From: Symbiodinium natans
Taxonomy: Eukaryota > Sar > Dinophyceae > Suessiales > Symbiodiniaceae
DNA length: 64,000 nucleotides
Reading direction: 5' to 3'
Assembly: GCA_905221605.1 (NCBI GenBank)
Contig: CAJNDS010002658.1
Span: 1-64,000, forward strand
Shown: piece by piece, positions 11,201 to 19,469 of the stretch
Layout: every line of letters starts with the position of its first letter
Position numbering within the stretch: position 1 is the stretch's first letter
Translations under genes and position numbers: made by a program
Notes under the pieces: model-generated
Database searches by the model: none
Seen by the model: only the letters and a program-made list of their open reading frames with translations
Told to the model about the DNA's origin: nothing

Positions 11201-11295
11201 AGGGCAGTGATGAAGAGCAACAGGCTGTAAAGCCGCTTGAAGTCTTCCTGCTCCTCCTCTGCCCCCGCGCTGTGCTCTGGCGCTTGCATCTCCAT
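4584..11295 (-). CDS. Multi-exon CPA-family cation/proton antiporter
   Basis: Gene-level entry for a Na+ or K+/H+ exchanger of the monovalent cation:proton antiporter superfamily (Na_H_Exchanger fold), an integral membrane protein that exchanges a cation for protons. Exons at 11169-11295, 8138-8247, 7968-8009, 7716-7799, 7512-7552 and 7342-7432 join in frame and give a continuous N-terminal half with the family's signatures: MPALVGEI, then GILAGPHV, IEAGL, the STGIALNV segment and a GGVLN..TGQL..AA loop. Less certain exons follow at 5720-5845 and 4584-5216. At least one short exon after 7342 (expected to carry the second Asp of the ND/DD pair) was not located, and the 3' end is unresolved. 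Three of the five resolved N-terminal introns use GC donors. Intron 1 (8248-11168) houses another gene on the same strand. Confidence 0.8.
5720..5845 (-). CDS. Probable antiporter exon (membrane helix)
   Basis: Reads QIFFDLRIMLLLVAFMSLL then AVQIVPCLLDKARVEKKL. A hydrophobic helix followed by a VP.LLDK cytosolic step is what family members show after the ion-binding region. Acceptor GGTTCAG|ATT is plausible; the 3' boundary lies before the TGA at about 5718. Position and orientation fit the gene, but the exon before it was not found. Confidence 0.5.
6427..6480. repeat. Degenerate telomere-like repeat (CCCTAAA)
   Basis: Imperfect CCCTAAA-like units in a likely antiporter intron. Confidence 0.6.
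7342..7432 (-). CDS. Antiporter exon 6
   Basis: Encodes STGIALNVMKAGGVLNQP then TGQLVLAAATVN. In relatives this loop runs directly into an Asp-Asp ion-binding pair; here the reading frame continues with N-D, so the end is placed at AAC|GACACC (a GA donor) or the exon extends slightly further. The acceptor CCGAG|G fits the AG|G rule. Confidence 0.8.
7512..7552 (-). CDS. Antiporter exon 5 (41-bp microexon)
   Basis: Encodes LMEAFAIGASMAT plus two bases of the next codon. The acceptor is CTAGAG|CTG; the donor is AT|GCGGCT, a GC donor. Splicing to 7432 rebuilds an ATG codon and gives ...GASMATMSTGIALNV, exactly the continuity seen in relatives (GASLA.TS.GIALNV). Confidence 0.8.
7716..7799 (-). 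CDS. Antiporter exon 4
   Basis: Twenty-eight codons reading MIQIVGLRALAVGLIGSFLP then MGLGATVT, the conserved GxRxLxVxxxGxxLPxGLG segment. The acceptor is AAGGAG|ATG and the donor ACA|GTGTTT. Phase 0 at both ends. Confidence 0.8.
7968..8009 (-). CDS. Antiporter exon 3 (42-bp microexon)
   Basis: Fourteen codons, VLLMIEAGLHVDMD, equivalent to the family's VLLVIEAGLDVDL helix. Acceptor GCAAG|GTG; donor GAT|GCCAAG is a GC donor. Phase 0 at both ends, so the frame passes through exactly. Confidence 0.8.
8138..8247 (-). CDS. Antiporter exon 2
   Basis: A 110-bp exon encoding MPALVGEITIGILAGPHV and then GKLVPEADALMLEGELAL. These are the most recognisable CPA motifs (PxLVGEI.xGIxxGP and LxLLGEIGL). 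The acceptor AAAG|GC supplies the two bases that complete the Gly codon begun in exon 1. The donor is CTG|GTGCTT. Confidence 0.85.
8720..10726 (-). CDS. RRM and cold-shock-domain RNA-binding protein, nested in antiporter intron 1
   Basis: A single open frame of 668 codons from ATG 10726 to TAA 8720-8722. Residues 1-150 are low complexity: an RS-rich basic patch (about 29-38), SEWSEW repeats (about 99-109) and NDR/HDR/NER repeats (about 111-133). RRM-like folds follow at about 155-235 (AYISDIPVEFD), 261-345 (KVSVQNVPKHYTVED) and 521-592 (TEVLLANVPRTSESALTTLL). A cold-shock domain lies at about 363-433, with GYGFI and DLFVHRSEI corresponding to RNP1 and RNP2. A second, degenerate one at 606-660 (GVVKSWNHLMQTGVVALF, then DLDVHSSAL) seems cut short. 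A cytosolic or nuclear RNA-binding role is inferred. No intron and no upstream spliced-leader relic were seen. Confidence 0.85.
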   Translation of the reverse strand: MARPSCKPSLNLDLWKNRPRSPPAPKPAAARSRSPRRHLEDKSKDGSWTSWTQWAKEDDWPEEQKEENEKQHWAVAEYAEPAGSRCNQSGEWSKQSWSWSEWSEWSEWSKNDRNDRNDRHDRHDRNDRNDRNERGWARARPQKEQKELKELYAQAYISDIPVEFDAQHLNKMHSECGILEGDFPVSVKFLPSKDSTGETCSCIARYRNKDTMELVIMRMNGKILTTRSGKVKRAGVSAAKPARWMVQAGLAKQGTDSWTPRKVSVQNVPKHYTVEDVLKLHKSQGIDVQELPTVYFHNPKKEGSETCSVTCKYDDITHAQNAMQKIGGLPVTTASGQELRLVPVLVDQNGLEDKPESFRFDEGVDLEGVIHHWNEVQGYGFIRPVQPGPDLFVHRSEIPLPEGQLPPLWSKVRFQVSWVPDRGKQEACRIRFVDPEPMTLALKAGGAGGVGGASERPHCYEHYERHPGLDYFCQTWGLDSATSAWLERLHPDVQQELINEYDDSTRMDFPNYEDYIEMVPSTEVLLANVPRTSESALTTLLQRFGRVCQTRFLPSGRAVVTMTSIEEATMAVEDLTFRIPEGWRNLLACFHHESPPVPPSKIPEGKMLFGVVKSWNHLMQTGVVALFGIGPDLDVHSSALLDSYDLIPASAALFRVAKGPARIFVIVG
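10857..10930. repeat. Short G/C-tract repeat, possible TIR-element remnant
   Basis: Alternating CCCTAAG, TTCCC and AACCC tracts resembling the interior of the GGGGTTTCCGAAA elements seen elsewhere in the window. No clear terminal inverted repeat. Confidence 0.3.
11169..11295 (-). CDS. Antiporter exon 1 (start and first membrane segment)
   Basis: Reads MEMQAPEHSAGAEEEQEDF then KRLYSLLLFITALWIAGKLF, an acidic cytosolic head followed by a hydrophobic helix. ATG at 11295 follows GCC and is the only ATG with a sensible N-terminus; the frame is open further upstream, so an earlier exon is possible. The exon ends GCA G|GC, a GC donor. Joined to the acceptor at 8247 it gives ...FARAG-MPALVGEI, which matches how this family enters its first conserved block. 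Confidence 0.75.
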
Positions 11296-11537
11296 GGCTC
11301 CACAACGCTTCTCATCCACCAGGCGGACTTCGAATCACCCCAAACCCTAAACCCCAAACGTGTTGAGCCCGTGGCTGGTCAAAAAGCACCAGAGCCGCAA
11401 GTCACGCAGCTAGACCCCTACTCTCTCGTCAACTCACTTGGGGGGGGGGGGGGGGGTTCCGACATTAGGGGGGTTAGGGTTTAAGGGTTTTTTTCTCACC
11501 CGAGGGTTTTTTTTTTGCCACCCGCCTAGCCTCGGGT

Positions 11538-11562
11538 GTAGGGTTTAGGGTTTAGGGTTTAG
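11538..11562. repeat. Telomere-like repeat (TTTAGGG)
   Basis: Three perfect TTTAGGG units, preceded at 11441-11456 by a G run and at 11467-11515 by TTAGGG-like and T-rich sequence. Confidence 0.8.
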
Positions 11563-11604
11563 TCTTATGAATATCAGGGAATCCTACTGTTTGGAGTATA
11601 TATT

Positions 11605-11633
11605 AGGGGTCCCTTAGTTTCGTACACCCCCAC
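11605..11633. mobile_element. One-sided remnant of a GGGGTTTCCGAAA TIR element
   Basis: Plus strand GGGGTCCCTTAGTTTCGTAC then ACCCCC; its complement matches the TIR seen complete at 21797-21895. The left end could not be found. Confidence 0.4.
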
Positions 11634-12084
11634 TTCCTTGGTGTTGAGCAGCTGCCGTATGCTGCCATTTTTCGCCTTATGCCAGGGGTTGGAGTTAGGG
11701 TCTTTTTCCCAGGGAAGCAAGCACACGGACACAATCAGTATGCCCGGGAAACGGGCTGTCAGTGAGGCGGGGCCGTGGAGATCGACCTTGCCACAATTCA
11801 AAAAGGTTGGCGATCCACTTGTTGAAAGCGGCTGTCATCTGCTGTCCATCGCTTGGACAGAACACGAGTGGCCCCACGCTCCCCCACCTTCAACTTAAGT
11901 GGTGAAGCTGAAATGAAAGAACGGGGTGTGCTTTTCACAGATTTTGCCCTGGGTTTAGTTAGCAAGAACTCCCAGTGCCCCTGGGCCAGGGACACCCTCT
12001 GATTTCCCTACGAAAACTGGCCACGCAGCCGAACGCGCTGCATTGCCACTGGTCAATGGCCATTGGGAGTTGTCAAAAACACTC

Positions 12085-12245
12085 TAAACCCTGAACCCTA
12101 AACCCCTAAACCCCTAAACCCTGAACCCCTAAATCCTTTTTTGAAGCCAGACTCTGCATGTCAGCTGGCACGATGAACCCCTAAACCCTAAATCCTAAAC
12201 CCTAAACCCTAAACCCTACACCCTAAACCCTAAACCCTAAACCCT
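12085..12245. repeat. Telomere-like repeats (CCCTAAA), two blocks
   Basis: Degenerate units at 12085-12135 and about nine near-perfect CCCTAAA units at 12178-12245. The heptamer is the plant/algal type telomere motif; here it is interstitial. Confidence 0.85.
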
Positions 12246-12337
12246 AGTCTGCCGGAGGGCACGGCCGGGAGCACCTAGCAAGCCTTCGCAAAGCACAAGG
12301 TGTAGCCGAGGTGGGCCCCAAAACAGACCCCCTGATG

Positions 12338-12403
12338 GTAAGATTCCATTATAGTATGGTAAGAGTCCCTTATAGTCTAGGTAAGATTCCCTTACAGTAT
12401 AGT
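12338..12403. repeat. 22-23-bp tandem repeat
   Basis: Three diverged copies of GGTAAGATTCCCTTATAGTAT. A partial TIR (TATCGGAAACCCCC, ending at 12452) follows, so this may be the interior of a decayed TIR element. Confidence 0.55.
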
Positions 12404-12529
12404 AACTGTATAGTAAGGACCCCAATACGTACCCCGAATATCGGAAACCCCCAGGCTGAGGGACTCGGCACAAGCCGAAAATGGAATCGGTATTCGGATA
12501 TCGCTTGTCGCTGTCGTCACTTCTGTTTA

Positions 12530-12772
12530 TAGGGTTTAGAGAGAGTGTATGGTTTTGGGGTGTAGGGTGTAGGGTTTAGGGTTTTGAGGCTGTTGCCGTC
12601 GTTTGCTGCGTGCTTGCCGCGTCTTCTCCTCAAAGCCAGGACAGCTACCCATCGTATGTACTCCTTCCGCAATCCTGATGTTGGGTCCTCTCCCACTTAG
12701 ACCCTAAACCCTGACCCGAAACCCCTCTTTGCAACTGGGCTTGCAAACTCAACCCTAAACCCTACACCCTAA
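12530..12772. repeat. Scattered telomere-like repeats in both orientations
   Basis: TTTAGGG-type units at 12530-12584, then CCCTAAA-type units at 12701-12726 and 12751-12772. The orientation switches within 150 bp. Confidence 0.7.
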
Positions 12773-12980
12773 GCATCCTACGGTCACGCAATCTCGGCCA
12801 AGCGCCCTGCTTGGAGCGAAGAGCTGACCTTGGTGCAAGGGTTTAGCACAAGCATCCAGTGGATCCATGGTTTTTGGGCAGTTCTATCACATGTTCTCGA
12901 GGCCTGGATAGATTGAAGTCACGGGAAAGTCTTGGGTTATAAAGAGTACTGCACCTTCGATTCCGCCTTGAACGTCATGA

Positions 12981-13075
12981 GCGATGTCCCCCCCCTTATA
13001 CTAACCTTAATGGGGCTGTAGTAGGAGATACCATAATCCCGATTAAGGACTGTTAGTACAAGGGGGGAACATCGC
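12981..13075. mobile_element. 95-bp TIR element (MITE-like)
   Basis: Left end GCGATGTCCCCCCCCTTATA followed by CTAAC; the complement of the right end reads GCGATGTTCCCCCCTTGTAC followed by TAAC. The arms are about 24 bp and nearly perfect, with unrelated sequence between. No coding capacity. No target duplication could be assigned because the arms extend to the last comparable base. Confidence 0.7.
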
Positions 13076-13079
13076 AAGT

Positions 13080-14190
13080 CTTGAGTGTCTAGACGGGGAG
13101 ATGGACATGGAAGGCTGATCCCACAGATCATAGTTTTCTGGGGCGTCTCCCTATCTGAAACGCAAGGCGCCAAAGACGGAAATCGACGGCAGGTCAAATT
13201 TTCTGGTACAGCTATCTGGAATGATACGTTCTTTCGATGAAGCGCTATATGCATAGCGATAACAACAAAAAAATAGTGCTTGTGTCTTCATCTAATGGCT
13301 GGCCGACAACTGCCTCAAAGTAAGATGCATGGTCGCACTTGCATCCCAAGCGGGGAATCAGGGAAATAATATACGCTTAGAAACAGTGCTCTGCTTTAAA
13401 GGCAAGGCATGTGAACGGATCTGCGTTGATAGATTTTGTGTGCACGGTAGACCTTGTAAGGGGTGCAACGTGACAGGCTGCGCATGAGCATTCCAAAATA
13501 GTTTAAGAATGTATAGACTTATTGGTGACAGGTTTCGGAGAGCGATGTGATAGTGAGAGGTATTGATAAGAACCTACATGGAAAGGATACGCTCTCAACC
13601 TCCTTCCAAAAGATAAGGTCACACGATGACAGTGAGATTTATGGCGGAGGAATCTGCAAACCGGAGTTTTATAGAGAACCTGTCATTCTATACCGACACG
13701 ACATGTTCAAAGAGCATAGAACATCGAACTGGCTCAAAGCAAGACCACATACAAGAGGTGCTATTTCTGGGGCGCAGTCTGTGCATCACACTCTCAAGTG
13801 GATGCTTGCTTGGGACAATGGCAGGTGACGGATGAAAAGAAAGATGATCTCCAATGTAGAGGACCAAGAGCAATTGATGGAGAATGCACACCGAGGCTCA
13901 GAGAACCTGCACATGATGCTTCAGGAATCTTGTTGTGGTGTTGCGCTGATGTTTCTTGATTTGTTGATTTTGCACTTGTTTTTGCAAGTTTCCTTTTGTG
14001 TTGAGCTTGCGGAGTTAAGCCAGCCTAAGGTGCGCAGAGACGGCTCGTTACCCTTCATGAGTTTGGAGCATCTTGAGTTTCAAGATGGGCAAGCAAAGTT
14101 TGAAGAGTCTCAGAAAACTCTTGGTCGAGAGTCAAGACGCTGAGCTGGAGATCAAAATAGATCAAAGATCGAAGAACTCCAGTCTCAAGA
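13080..14190. other. No supported gene
   Basis: Mixed, fairly AT-rich sequence. Open frames on the plus strand at 13547-13828 and 13832-14143 show no recognisable domain, no coding bias I can defend and no splice context. Confidence 0.5.
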
Positions 14191-14232
14191 CACCCCTAAA
14201 CCCTAAACCCTAGACCTTAATCCCTAAACCCC
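14191..14232. repeat. Telomere-like repeat (CCCTAAA)
   Basis: Three good units and two degenerate ones. Confidence 0.75.
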
Positions 14233-14546
14233 ATAAGCGCTAAACGAGGGGGAGAGGCTGGGCTAGGATTCTTCGATTTTCGATCTTCAGCTGAGCATCC
14301 CTTGGTTTAGATAGCTTGGTAGTCATCTAAAAAACACGGATCTCGGGAGTGTGTGTTTGTGGTGCGGGAGGGGTCCCAATACTCATTGATAATCGCAACG
14401 ACTTAGACCTCACACAACCAAACACGCACTAGCGATACCATACCCATAGAGCCCATGCCCTTCATTCGACTCTCACGACTGGCGCACTCGCTGGCAAGGA
14501 TCTGGATCACGCGATGACAGCTAGAAACTCATTATTGGTCTCCCGA

Positions 14547-14575
14547 ATAAACCCTAAACCCTAAACCCTAAACCC
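14547..14575. repeat. Telomere-like repeat (CCCTAAA)
   Basis: Three perfect CCCTAAA units and a truncated fourth, about 60 bp from a TIR element. Confidence 0.8.
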
Positions 14576-14635
14576 ACACTCGCCTGGCATCAGCCCAAAG
14601 GAGGGGTATCAGGGAATGCTCCTTTAAATCGTATA

Positions 14636-14775
14636 CTTGGAGGTTCATGGTACTTATTTACCAATTGTGACTGTACTTATAACTGTACTTATAACCGTAT
14701 TAGGGCACTTAGGGGGCTTATAACTGGGTTAGAAGTACAGTTATAATTGGTTAATAAGTACCATGAACCTCCAAG
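14636..14775. mobile_element. MITE-like element, family CTTGGAGGTTCATGGTAC, copy 1
   Basis: 140 bp with long terminal inverted repeats: CTTGGAGGTTCATGGTACTT at the left and its complement AAGTACCATGAACCTCCAAG at the right. The arms continue imperfectly through TTACCAATT and TGTACTTATAAC to about 48 bp, so the whole element can fold into a hairpin. TA flanks both ends, consistent with a TA target duplication. A second copy is at 33749-33846. Confidence 0.85.
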
Positions 14776-15234
14776 TAGGGATCCTGACTATGAGCTACGT
14801 ATATTTAAGTACTCCTTAACAGATGGGTCTTGGGCTCTTTGGGTTGCCTCTCTCTTGGAATCCTCAACACAACGTAGAAAAGGCTTTTCGGAGGGCCTTT
14901 ACAGCCAACTGACGCAGCCACAAAGTCAAGGAATCAACTCTCGCCCAGAGCATCCACAGCAAGCCCAGGCCGTCCAGTCTTGATTCCAAGATTGGGAGGG
15001 CTCGGTTCAAGATGCGCCCTATGCCTTGGCAAACCAAACACCACTACCCAGGCGCTTGAGCCTACACCAAACGCCTGACTGGATGCGGACCGGACTTAGC
15101 TACTTCAGCAGCTGCAGGCGTGCGCAGCCAGTATCGGCTGAAGTCAGACAGGTTCACCAGTTCGACTTCTGGCCAGCTCTACCAGTCCGAGCAATCAGTC
15201 ACGTCGCTGGAACTGGGCGGCCGACAGAAATTGT

Positions 15235-15348
15235 CTAGAAGACTGGCCGCCACGCCGTGTGGTACAGCACGCGACCGGCAGTTTCATAGAGATTGCAGGA
15301 AGCCTTCTGGAAGCCAACGGACGCTTCCAGGGGCTCCTCCAAGTATTC
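15235..15348 (-). CDS. Candidate terminal exon, unknown protein
   Basis: Following an acceptor CCAAG|G, the minus strand reads EYLEEPLEASVGFQKASC, then NLYETAGRVLYHTAWRPVF and a TAG stop. Balanced composition suggests real coding sequence, but no upstream exon or family was recognised. Confidence 0.25.
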   Translation of the reverse strand, partial: EYLEEPLEASVGFQKASCNLYETAGRVLYHTAWRPVF

Positions 15349-15775
15349 CTTGGTTGGAGAACTGGCCGCAGGTCCAGTTGGTGATGATGAGCAGTTTGAA
15401 TGATCAAATTCGGTCTGTCTCAACCACACAATAGCCACCGAAGAAGCGTGGGCCTGCTGCGAGTTGTCAAGACATTTACGACGGAGTAGTCAGGGTGACA
15501 ACATGTTATTCTGCTGTCACCCTGTCAAGGCAGTGGGATCTGCGCTGTTTTGCCATGCAAGTTTGGAAACAGATAGCACGAAACGTCGCAAGATCTGCGC
15601 ACATCCCAAATCAAATCGCTGGTGCTGCCACTAAGATCGAACATTCAAGTGGCGAACCCCTTATTTAGGAAAAAGGGGTCCTGCATGTTTTGAACAACCA
15701 ACAAGTCAGAATACTCCAGAGGGTCGAAGCCACCATAAAGAGATCTTGTGTTCCACTTTCTGCGAATCACGCCTG

Positions 15776-15920
15776 CTTTCGCGAAGGGGAGGAGAGGGGG
15801 AGGGGAGGGGGAGGGGGAGGAGAGGGGCAGAGGAGGGGGAGAGGAGGGGAAGAGAGGAGCGGGGAGGGGCAGAGAGGAGGGGAGAGGGGAGAGGGGACAG
15901 GGGGGAGGAGAGGAGTGGAA
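15776..15920. repeat. Polypurine (GGGGA/GGA) low-complexity tract
   Basis: About 145 bases of GAGGGG-type sequence on the plus strand, a potential triplex or G-quadruplex former. Frames through it are low-complexity artefacts. Confidence 0.85.
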
Positions 15921-16696
15921 GGCCCCCTCGTGTGCGACAAAGCCTTTCATTGGATTGAAAGGTCTGGCCCTGTGAAGGGAGATGTTCAATAGCATGGTCT
16001 GGCTTGAAGAGAAAGGAACATGCGTGCAGGGGTGGAGTTTTTACTTTGCCCTCGTCAATAGTTGACTTGATCCAGCTTCCACGGACCAAAGTGGCAACTT
16101 ATCCTTGCAGGCGAGGTTCAGCGGTCCTCAACTACGACGAAACACCCCTCACACTCGGTATTTTTCTTTAATCGCTCAAGGGGGGTAGGGGTTTGGGCAT
16201 GGCGTTGCGACTCTCAAAACTGGCTCACGGGAAGGGTGTTGAGGGTTTTTGGGATTAGGTTCAAGCCCCCGCAACCGGGGGAATCGGGACCGACCAAAAA
16301 ATGCCAGAAAACTGTGCCCTGCCTCCCAAAGCCCTAGAAGCTCTTGCTACGCTCTATACCACACTGGGACCTCTGTGTGTCTCTTGAAGTGGTACTTCGG
16401 ACCCTCCGGTTTGATCCCCAGAGACACCATGTCACAGCAATAGGGCAGTGTTCAGTTGTGCAAGATCACCCCCCGAGGTTCTTACAAGCTCAAACAGTGT
16501 AAAACCTTAGGACGTGGAGTCTCTCTGGTGCCAGAAAGGAGTGCAGCCATTGAGGGATGCCCATTCACGAGAATAGACATTGAGGGGAACCTCAGCCCTC
16601 ATCGCAGACTTCCTTTTTGTCCAAGCCCTGTGAACGTCCATATCCCTCAATGGAACACGCAAAACACAAGTCTCAGGTCTCACAGCTTCAGAGTCT

Positions 16697-17116
16697 TCAG
16701 AGTTTGATGAAGTCGGGAAGCGCACTCTGAGGCTGCCCGATGAACCGGCGGACCTCCTCAGGGACACAGTGGCCCTCCATGTACGTGAACATTGTGCGGC
16801 CGCGGCTGTCACGCTGCAGGGGATTTGCTCCGAAGTACAAGAGCAAGCAAACCATGTGCCAGTCTTGACTCCGGGCGGCCGTATGCAGTGGATACGTGCA
16901 GCGAAGTCCAAAGGCGGTCTTCTTGGGCTTGTTGACATCGTCATTTACGCGAAAGCCATGCTTCACCAAGAAACGGTCGACTTGGAGTTTTGCCGCAATT
17001 GCCTTGAGCAGCCACGACTCGCGGCGCATTCTCTCCGTATGGGCTTTCTGGAGCTTCATAGCCTGGGCGGACCTGTCGACGTGCACCGCCGTGCTGTCGC
17101 AGTCCTCCTGAACCAT
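16697..17116 (-). CDS. Small ankyrin-repeat protein
   Basis: 139 codons from ATG 17116 to TGA 16697-16699. A charged helical N-terminus (to about residue 45) precedes an ankyrin repeat: TYPLHTAARSQDWHMVCLLL then YFGANPLQRDSRGRT, with the TPLH, AA, LL.GA and D..G.T positions of the repeat. A preceding half repeat (FLVKHGFRVNDDVN) fits a common dinoflagellate ankyrin layout. ATG is preceded by GATGCAAG, which could also be a splice acceptor, so an upstream exon is possible. A protein-protein interaction role is inferred from the repeat; the partner is unknown. Confidence 0.65.
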   Translation of the reverse strand: MVQEDCDSTAVHVDRSAQAMKLQKAHTERMRRESWLLKAIAAKLQVDRFLVKHGFRVNDDVNKPKKTAFGLRCTYPLHTAARSQDWHMVCLLLYFGANPLQRDSRGRTMFTYMEGHCVPEEVRRFIGQPQSALPDFIKL

Positions 17117-17311
17117 CTTGCATCAGCCACCAACACTCTCGAACTCTACGCCCGTGGAAGACATCGTTTTCACTGCCTTGGAAAGGCGGCGATGACGCCA
17201 CTCTGACTCTGCTCTGCGCTGAGAAGTCTTGAGCCGTGTGAGCTCTCTTTGGTGTTTTACACTACCAGACTCGGGCTTATGATCGCTGCCTGAGAGCCTC
17301 ACCGCAATCAC

Positions 17312-18230
17312 TCATGTGACTCATGTGTTCCCCTAAACATGAAAGTCACCCGCTCGGGATCAAATATTCGATGCAAATTGAGCTTTCTTCGTGCAGAGAG
17401 TCTTTGTGAATGCTGCAAACGGCATGAAATGGCAGTTCTTGTAGATGCTCTGCCGAGAGGACCTAAGAACTTCTCGAGTCTGAGATCTCGGCCAGGAACA
17501 GAGAACGGAACCCGCTCTTTCCGATCTAGTGCGCGTCGTCCTCCGGGAGAAGCTGATGGCCACTTGACCTGGTCAATGTTCACAACAGATGATCTTGAAA
17601 ACTAACTTTTATCTGCCTTCGACGATCCTTGTTTTTCTGTTTTTTGACCAAATGTTGCACCTCCTATTCCCGGCAAGATGTTGACAGCTGCTACGACGAC
17701 AAACTACAACTACAAGCACATAGCCATAGCAGTTGACGATCACCGATTTGTAGCCTCACTTCCTTACCTGCGCAAGTGGATGTGGATGCTGGGGGCTACC
17801 CTGCGTCCACGCCAGTTGGGCGGTAGGCTGTACACTGCTAAAATGTCAATGTGAGGACTGGTCAAAATTCGAATTGGCATGTATTAGCCGTGTATTGGCC
17901 ATGTATTGGCTGGTGTCCAAGCAAGCTTAAGGCTCCCAACCCTGCCTCGATGCGGACTACGAATGCACGAACGAGTCAAGAAGCTCTCTCTTGCCTTTTA
18001 GTAGAGTTGGTGGGCCATAAGCATACCATGGTACATGCATCTGGGATTGCCATAAATAACAATGGATTGGCAGGAAAGACAATCCTGCAATTCAGATGAG
18101 GCCGCAGTGAGCTCGGAAGCAGCGTCGGCCGCAGGGAGAGGCGGCTTTCTGTACACGCGGCCTGCACCCTAGACCTGCACCCTACTCAGGAAGACACAAG
18201 CACCCATCGCAGTCTTGGCGAACTGCAGGT
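17312..18230. other. No supported gene
   Basis: Mixed sequence with a small internal repeat of GTATTGGCCAT at 17876-17910. Nothing else recognised. Confidence 0.45.
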
Positions 18231-18261
18231 ACGAGTAGTGCGGGTCACGGCGATTCAAGGC

Positions 18262-18867
18262 TCAGAATGCTCTGGGAAGCACGTCCCGCCAGGCAGTCCA
18301 AGACGACAGCCGCACCTTTCCCTGGACGTCTTGGTTGTAGGACTGGCTGAAGAGCACATGCTTCCAAGGGCACGGCTTGCAGCCCGAGATCTTCGGCTTG
18401 TCATCAATGAGGATGTCTCCCTGCACCTGGGTCTTGTCCCTTGTGATGATCAAACGCTCCTGGAAGGCAGTTCCAAAGATCTGCTCGACTGAGAGGTACT
18501 TCTCCAACGCACAGGTCCCCGCACAGGTGGGGTGAGGCGCTGTGACGAGCTTCACATCCACGCCCTCAGCCACCAGTGCCTGCAAAGCCTCGACGGCACC
18601 AGGAAGCGGCTTCAGGCTCTCGTAGAGGCCCGGCGAAGCCACCGTCTCCAGGACCTTTGCACGCTCGGCCTCGGGGAAGTTCTCCTCGATCTCGAACTTT
18701 GCACGGTTGCGGACGATCTTCTCTACCTCCTGCGGATCCCGGCCGCAAGCGGCGGCATAGCGGCGGATGAACTCGGCATCCCAATCCACGATGGTGTTGT
18801 CCATGTCGACCAGCACGGTGCGGCCGTTGAGCTTGTCAAGGGACTGTGCCGACTTCAGAGCGGGCAT
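18262..18867 (-). CDS. 5'(3')-deoxyribonucleotidase (NT5C family, HAD fold)
   Basis: 201 residues, the usual length for cytosolic 5'(3')-deoxyribonucleotidases, which remove the phosphate from deoxynucleoside monophosphates in nucleotide salvage. Motif I is TVLVDMDNTIVDWD (nucleophile Asp21, acid Asp23), typical of this branch. Motif II is KLVTAPH, the motif III Lys lies near TRDKTQVQ, and motif IV is DILIDDKP. The ATG at 18867 gives MPALKSAQSLDKLNG and was chosen for length and Kozak-like context; the frame stays open to 18999 and overlaps the preceding glycosyltransferase, so a splice-joined fusion cannot be excluded. Confidence 0.8.
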   Translation of the reverse strand: MPALKSAQSLDKLNGRTVLVDMDNTIVDWDAEFIRRYAAACGRDPQEVEKIVRNRAKFEIEENFPEAERAKVLETVASPGLYESLKPLPGAVEALQALVAEGVDVKLVTAPHPTCAGTCALEKYLSVEQIFGTAFQERLIITRDKTQVQGDILIDDKPKISGCKPCPWKHVLFSQSYNQDVQGKVRLSSWTAWRDVLPRAF

Positions 18868-18914
18868 GGTAGAGCTGGTAGGCCGCGAAGCCACTGTGTC
18901 CAGCAACTCTCGAA

Positions 18915-19460
18915 TTACTCTCGATACCGCTCGCCCATCCTGCCGTAGCTGAACTGCTTCAAGACACGGGCCCTGCCTGCTGCGCCCATCCTTTGGCACA
19001 GAGCCGGGTCTTTGTACAGCACAGCTGCTCGGATAGCATCGGGGCTTCCGGGGGGCAGCAGGTACCCTTCAACTCCATCAGTCACGGCCTCCGGGATCGC
19101 ATCAATTCTGCTGCATACCACCGGCCTCGAAGGCCATGGCTTCACAGATGACCAGTGGCAAGACTTCGTTCAGGGATGGCACCAAAACGACGTCCGCGAA
19201 CTGCAGCACGGCTGCTTGGATGTCCATGACAGTGATCTGAGGCTGTCCACGCTCCTCTTCTTCCAGCTCCTCCCAACGCCTGCAAGACACGCCATGGGTG
19301 GCCGCCACCTGAAAGATCTGGTCAATGTACCGAATCTCATGATCCCTGATGTACCGAGCGCCAACGATCAACTGCTTCAGGTTCTTGCAGCCATCTTCCT
19401 TGATGAGTCTGGAGCACGCCGTCGCCATGAGGAAGGGCTCGCAGCTCCTGAGACGTGCGA
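18915..19460 (-). CDS. GT4-type glycosyltransferase C-terminal domain, frameshifted
   Basis: Two overlapping frames together make the nucleotide-sugar-binding half of a GT-B glycosyltransferase. The first (to about 19130) reads LKQLIVGARYI ... FADVVLVPSLNEVLPL then VICEAMAFE. The second reads RPVVCSRIDAIPEAVTDG then VEGYLLPPGSPDAI, and ends RMGAAGRARVLKQFSYGRM, GERYRE, stop. PSxxEVxPLxxxEAMA..PVV is the E-x7-E donor-sugar motif. The break lies at 19126-19130 within GAGGCC and fits loss of 2 bp; no intron fits there. Either a sequencing/assembly error or a disabled gene. The N-terminal acceptor-binding half is not seen nearby. Confidence 0.6.
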
Positions 19461-19469
19461 GGAACATCG

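Noticed and set aside
17123-17311. Upstream exon of the ankyrin gene (VKHQRELTRLKTSQRRAES)
   Set aside because: Composition is plausible but no splice pair connects it in frame with the start at 17116.
18532-18948. 138-codon plus-strand open frame
   Set aside because: Antisense to the nucleotidase motifs.
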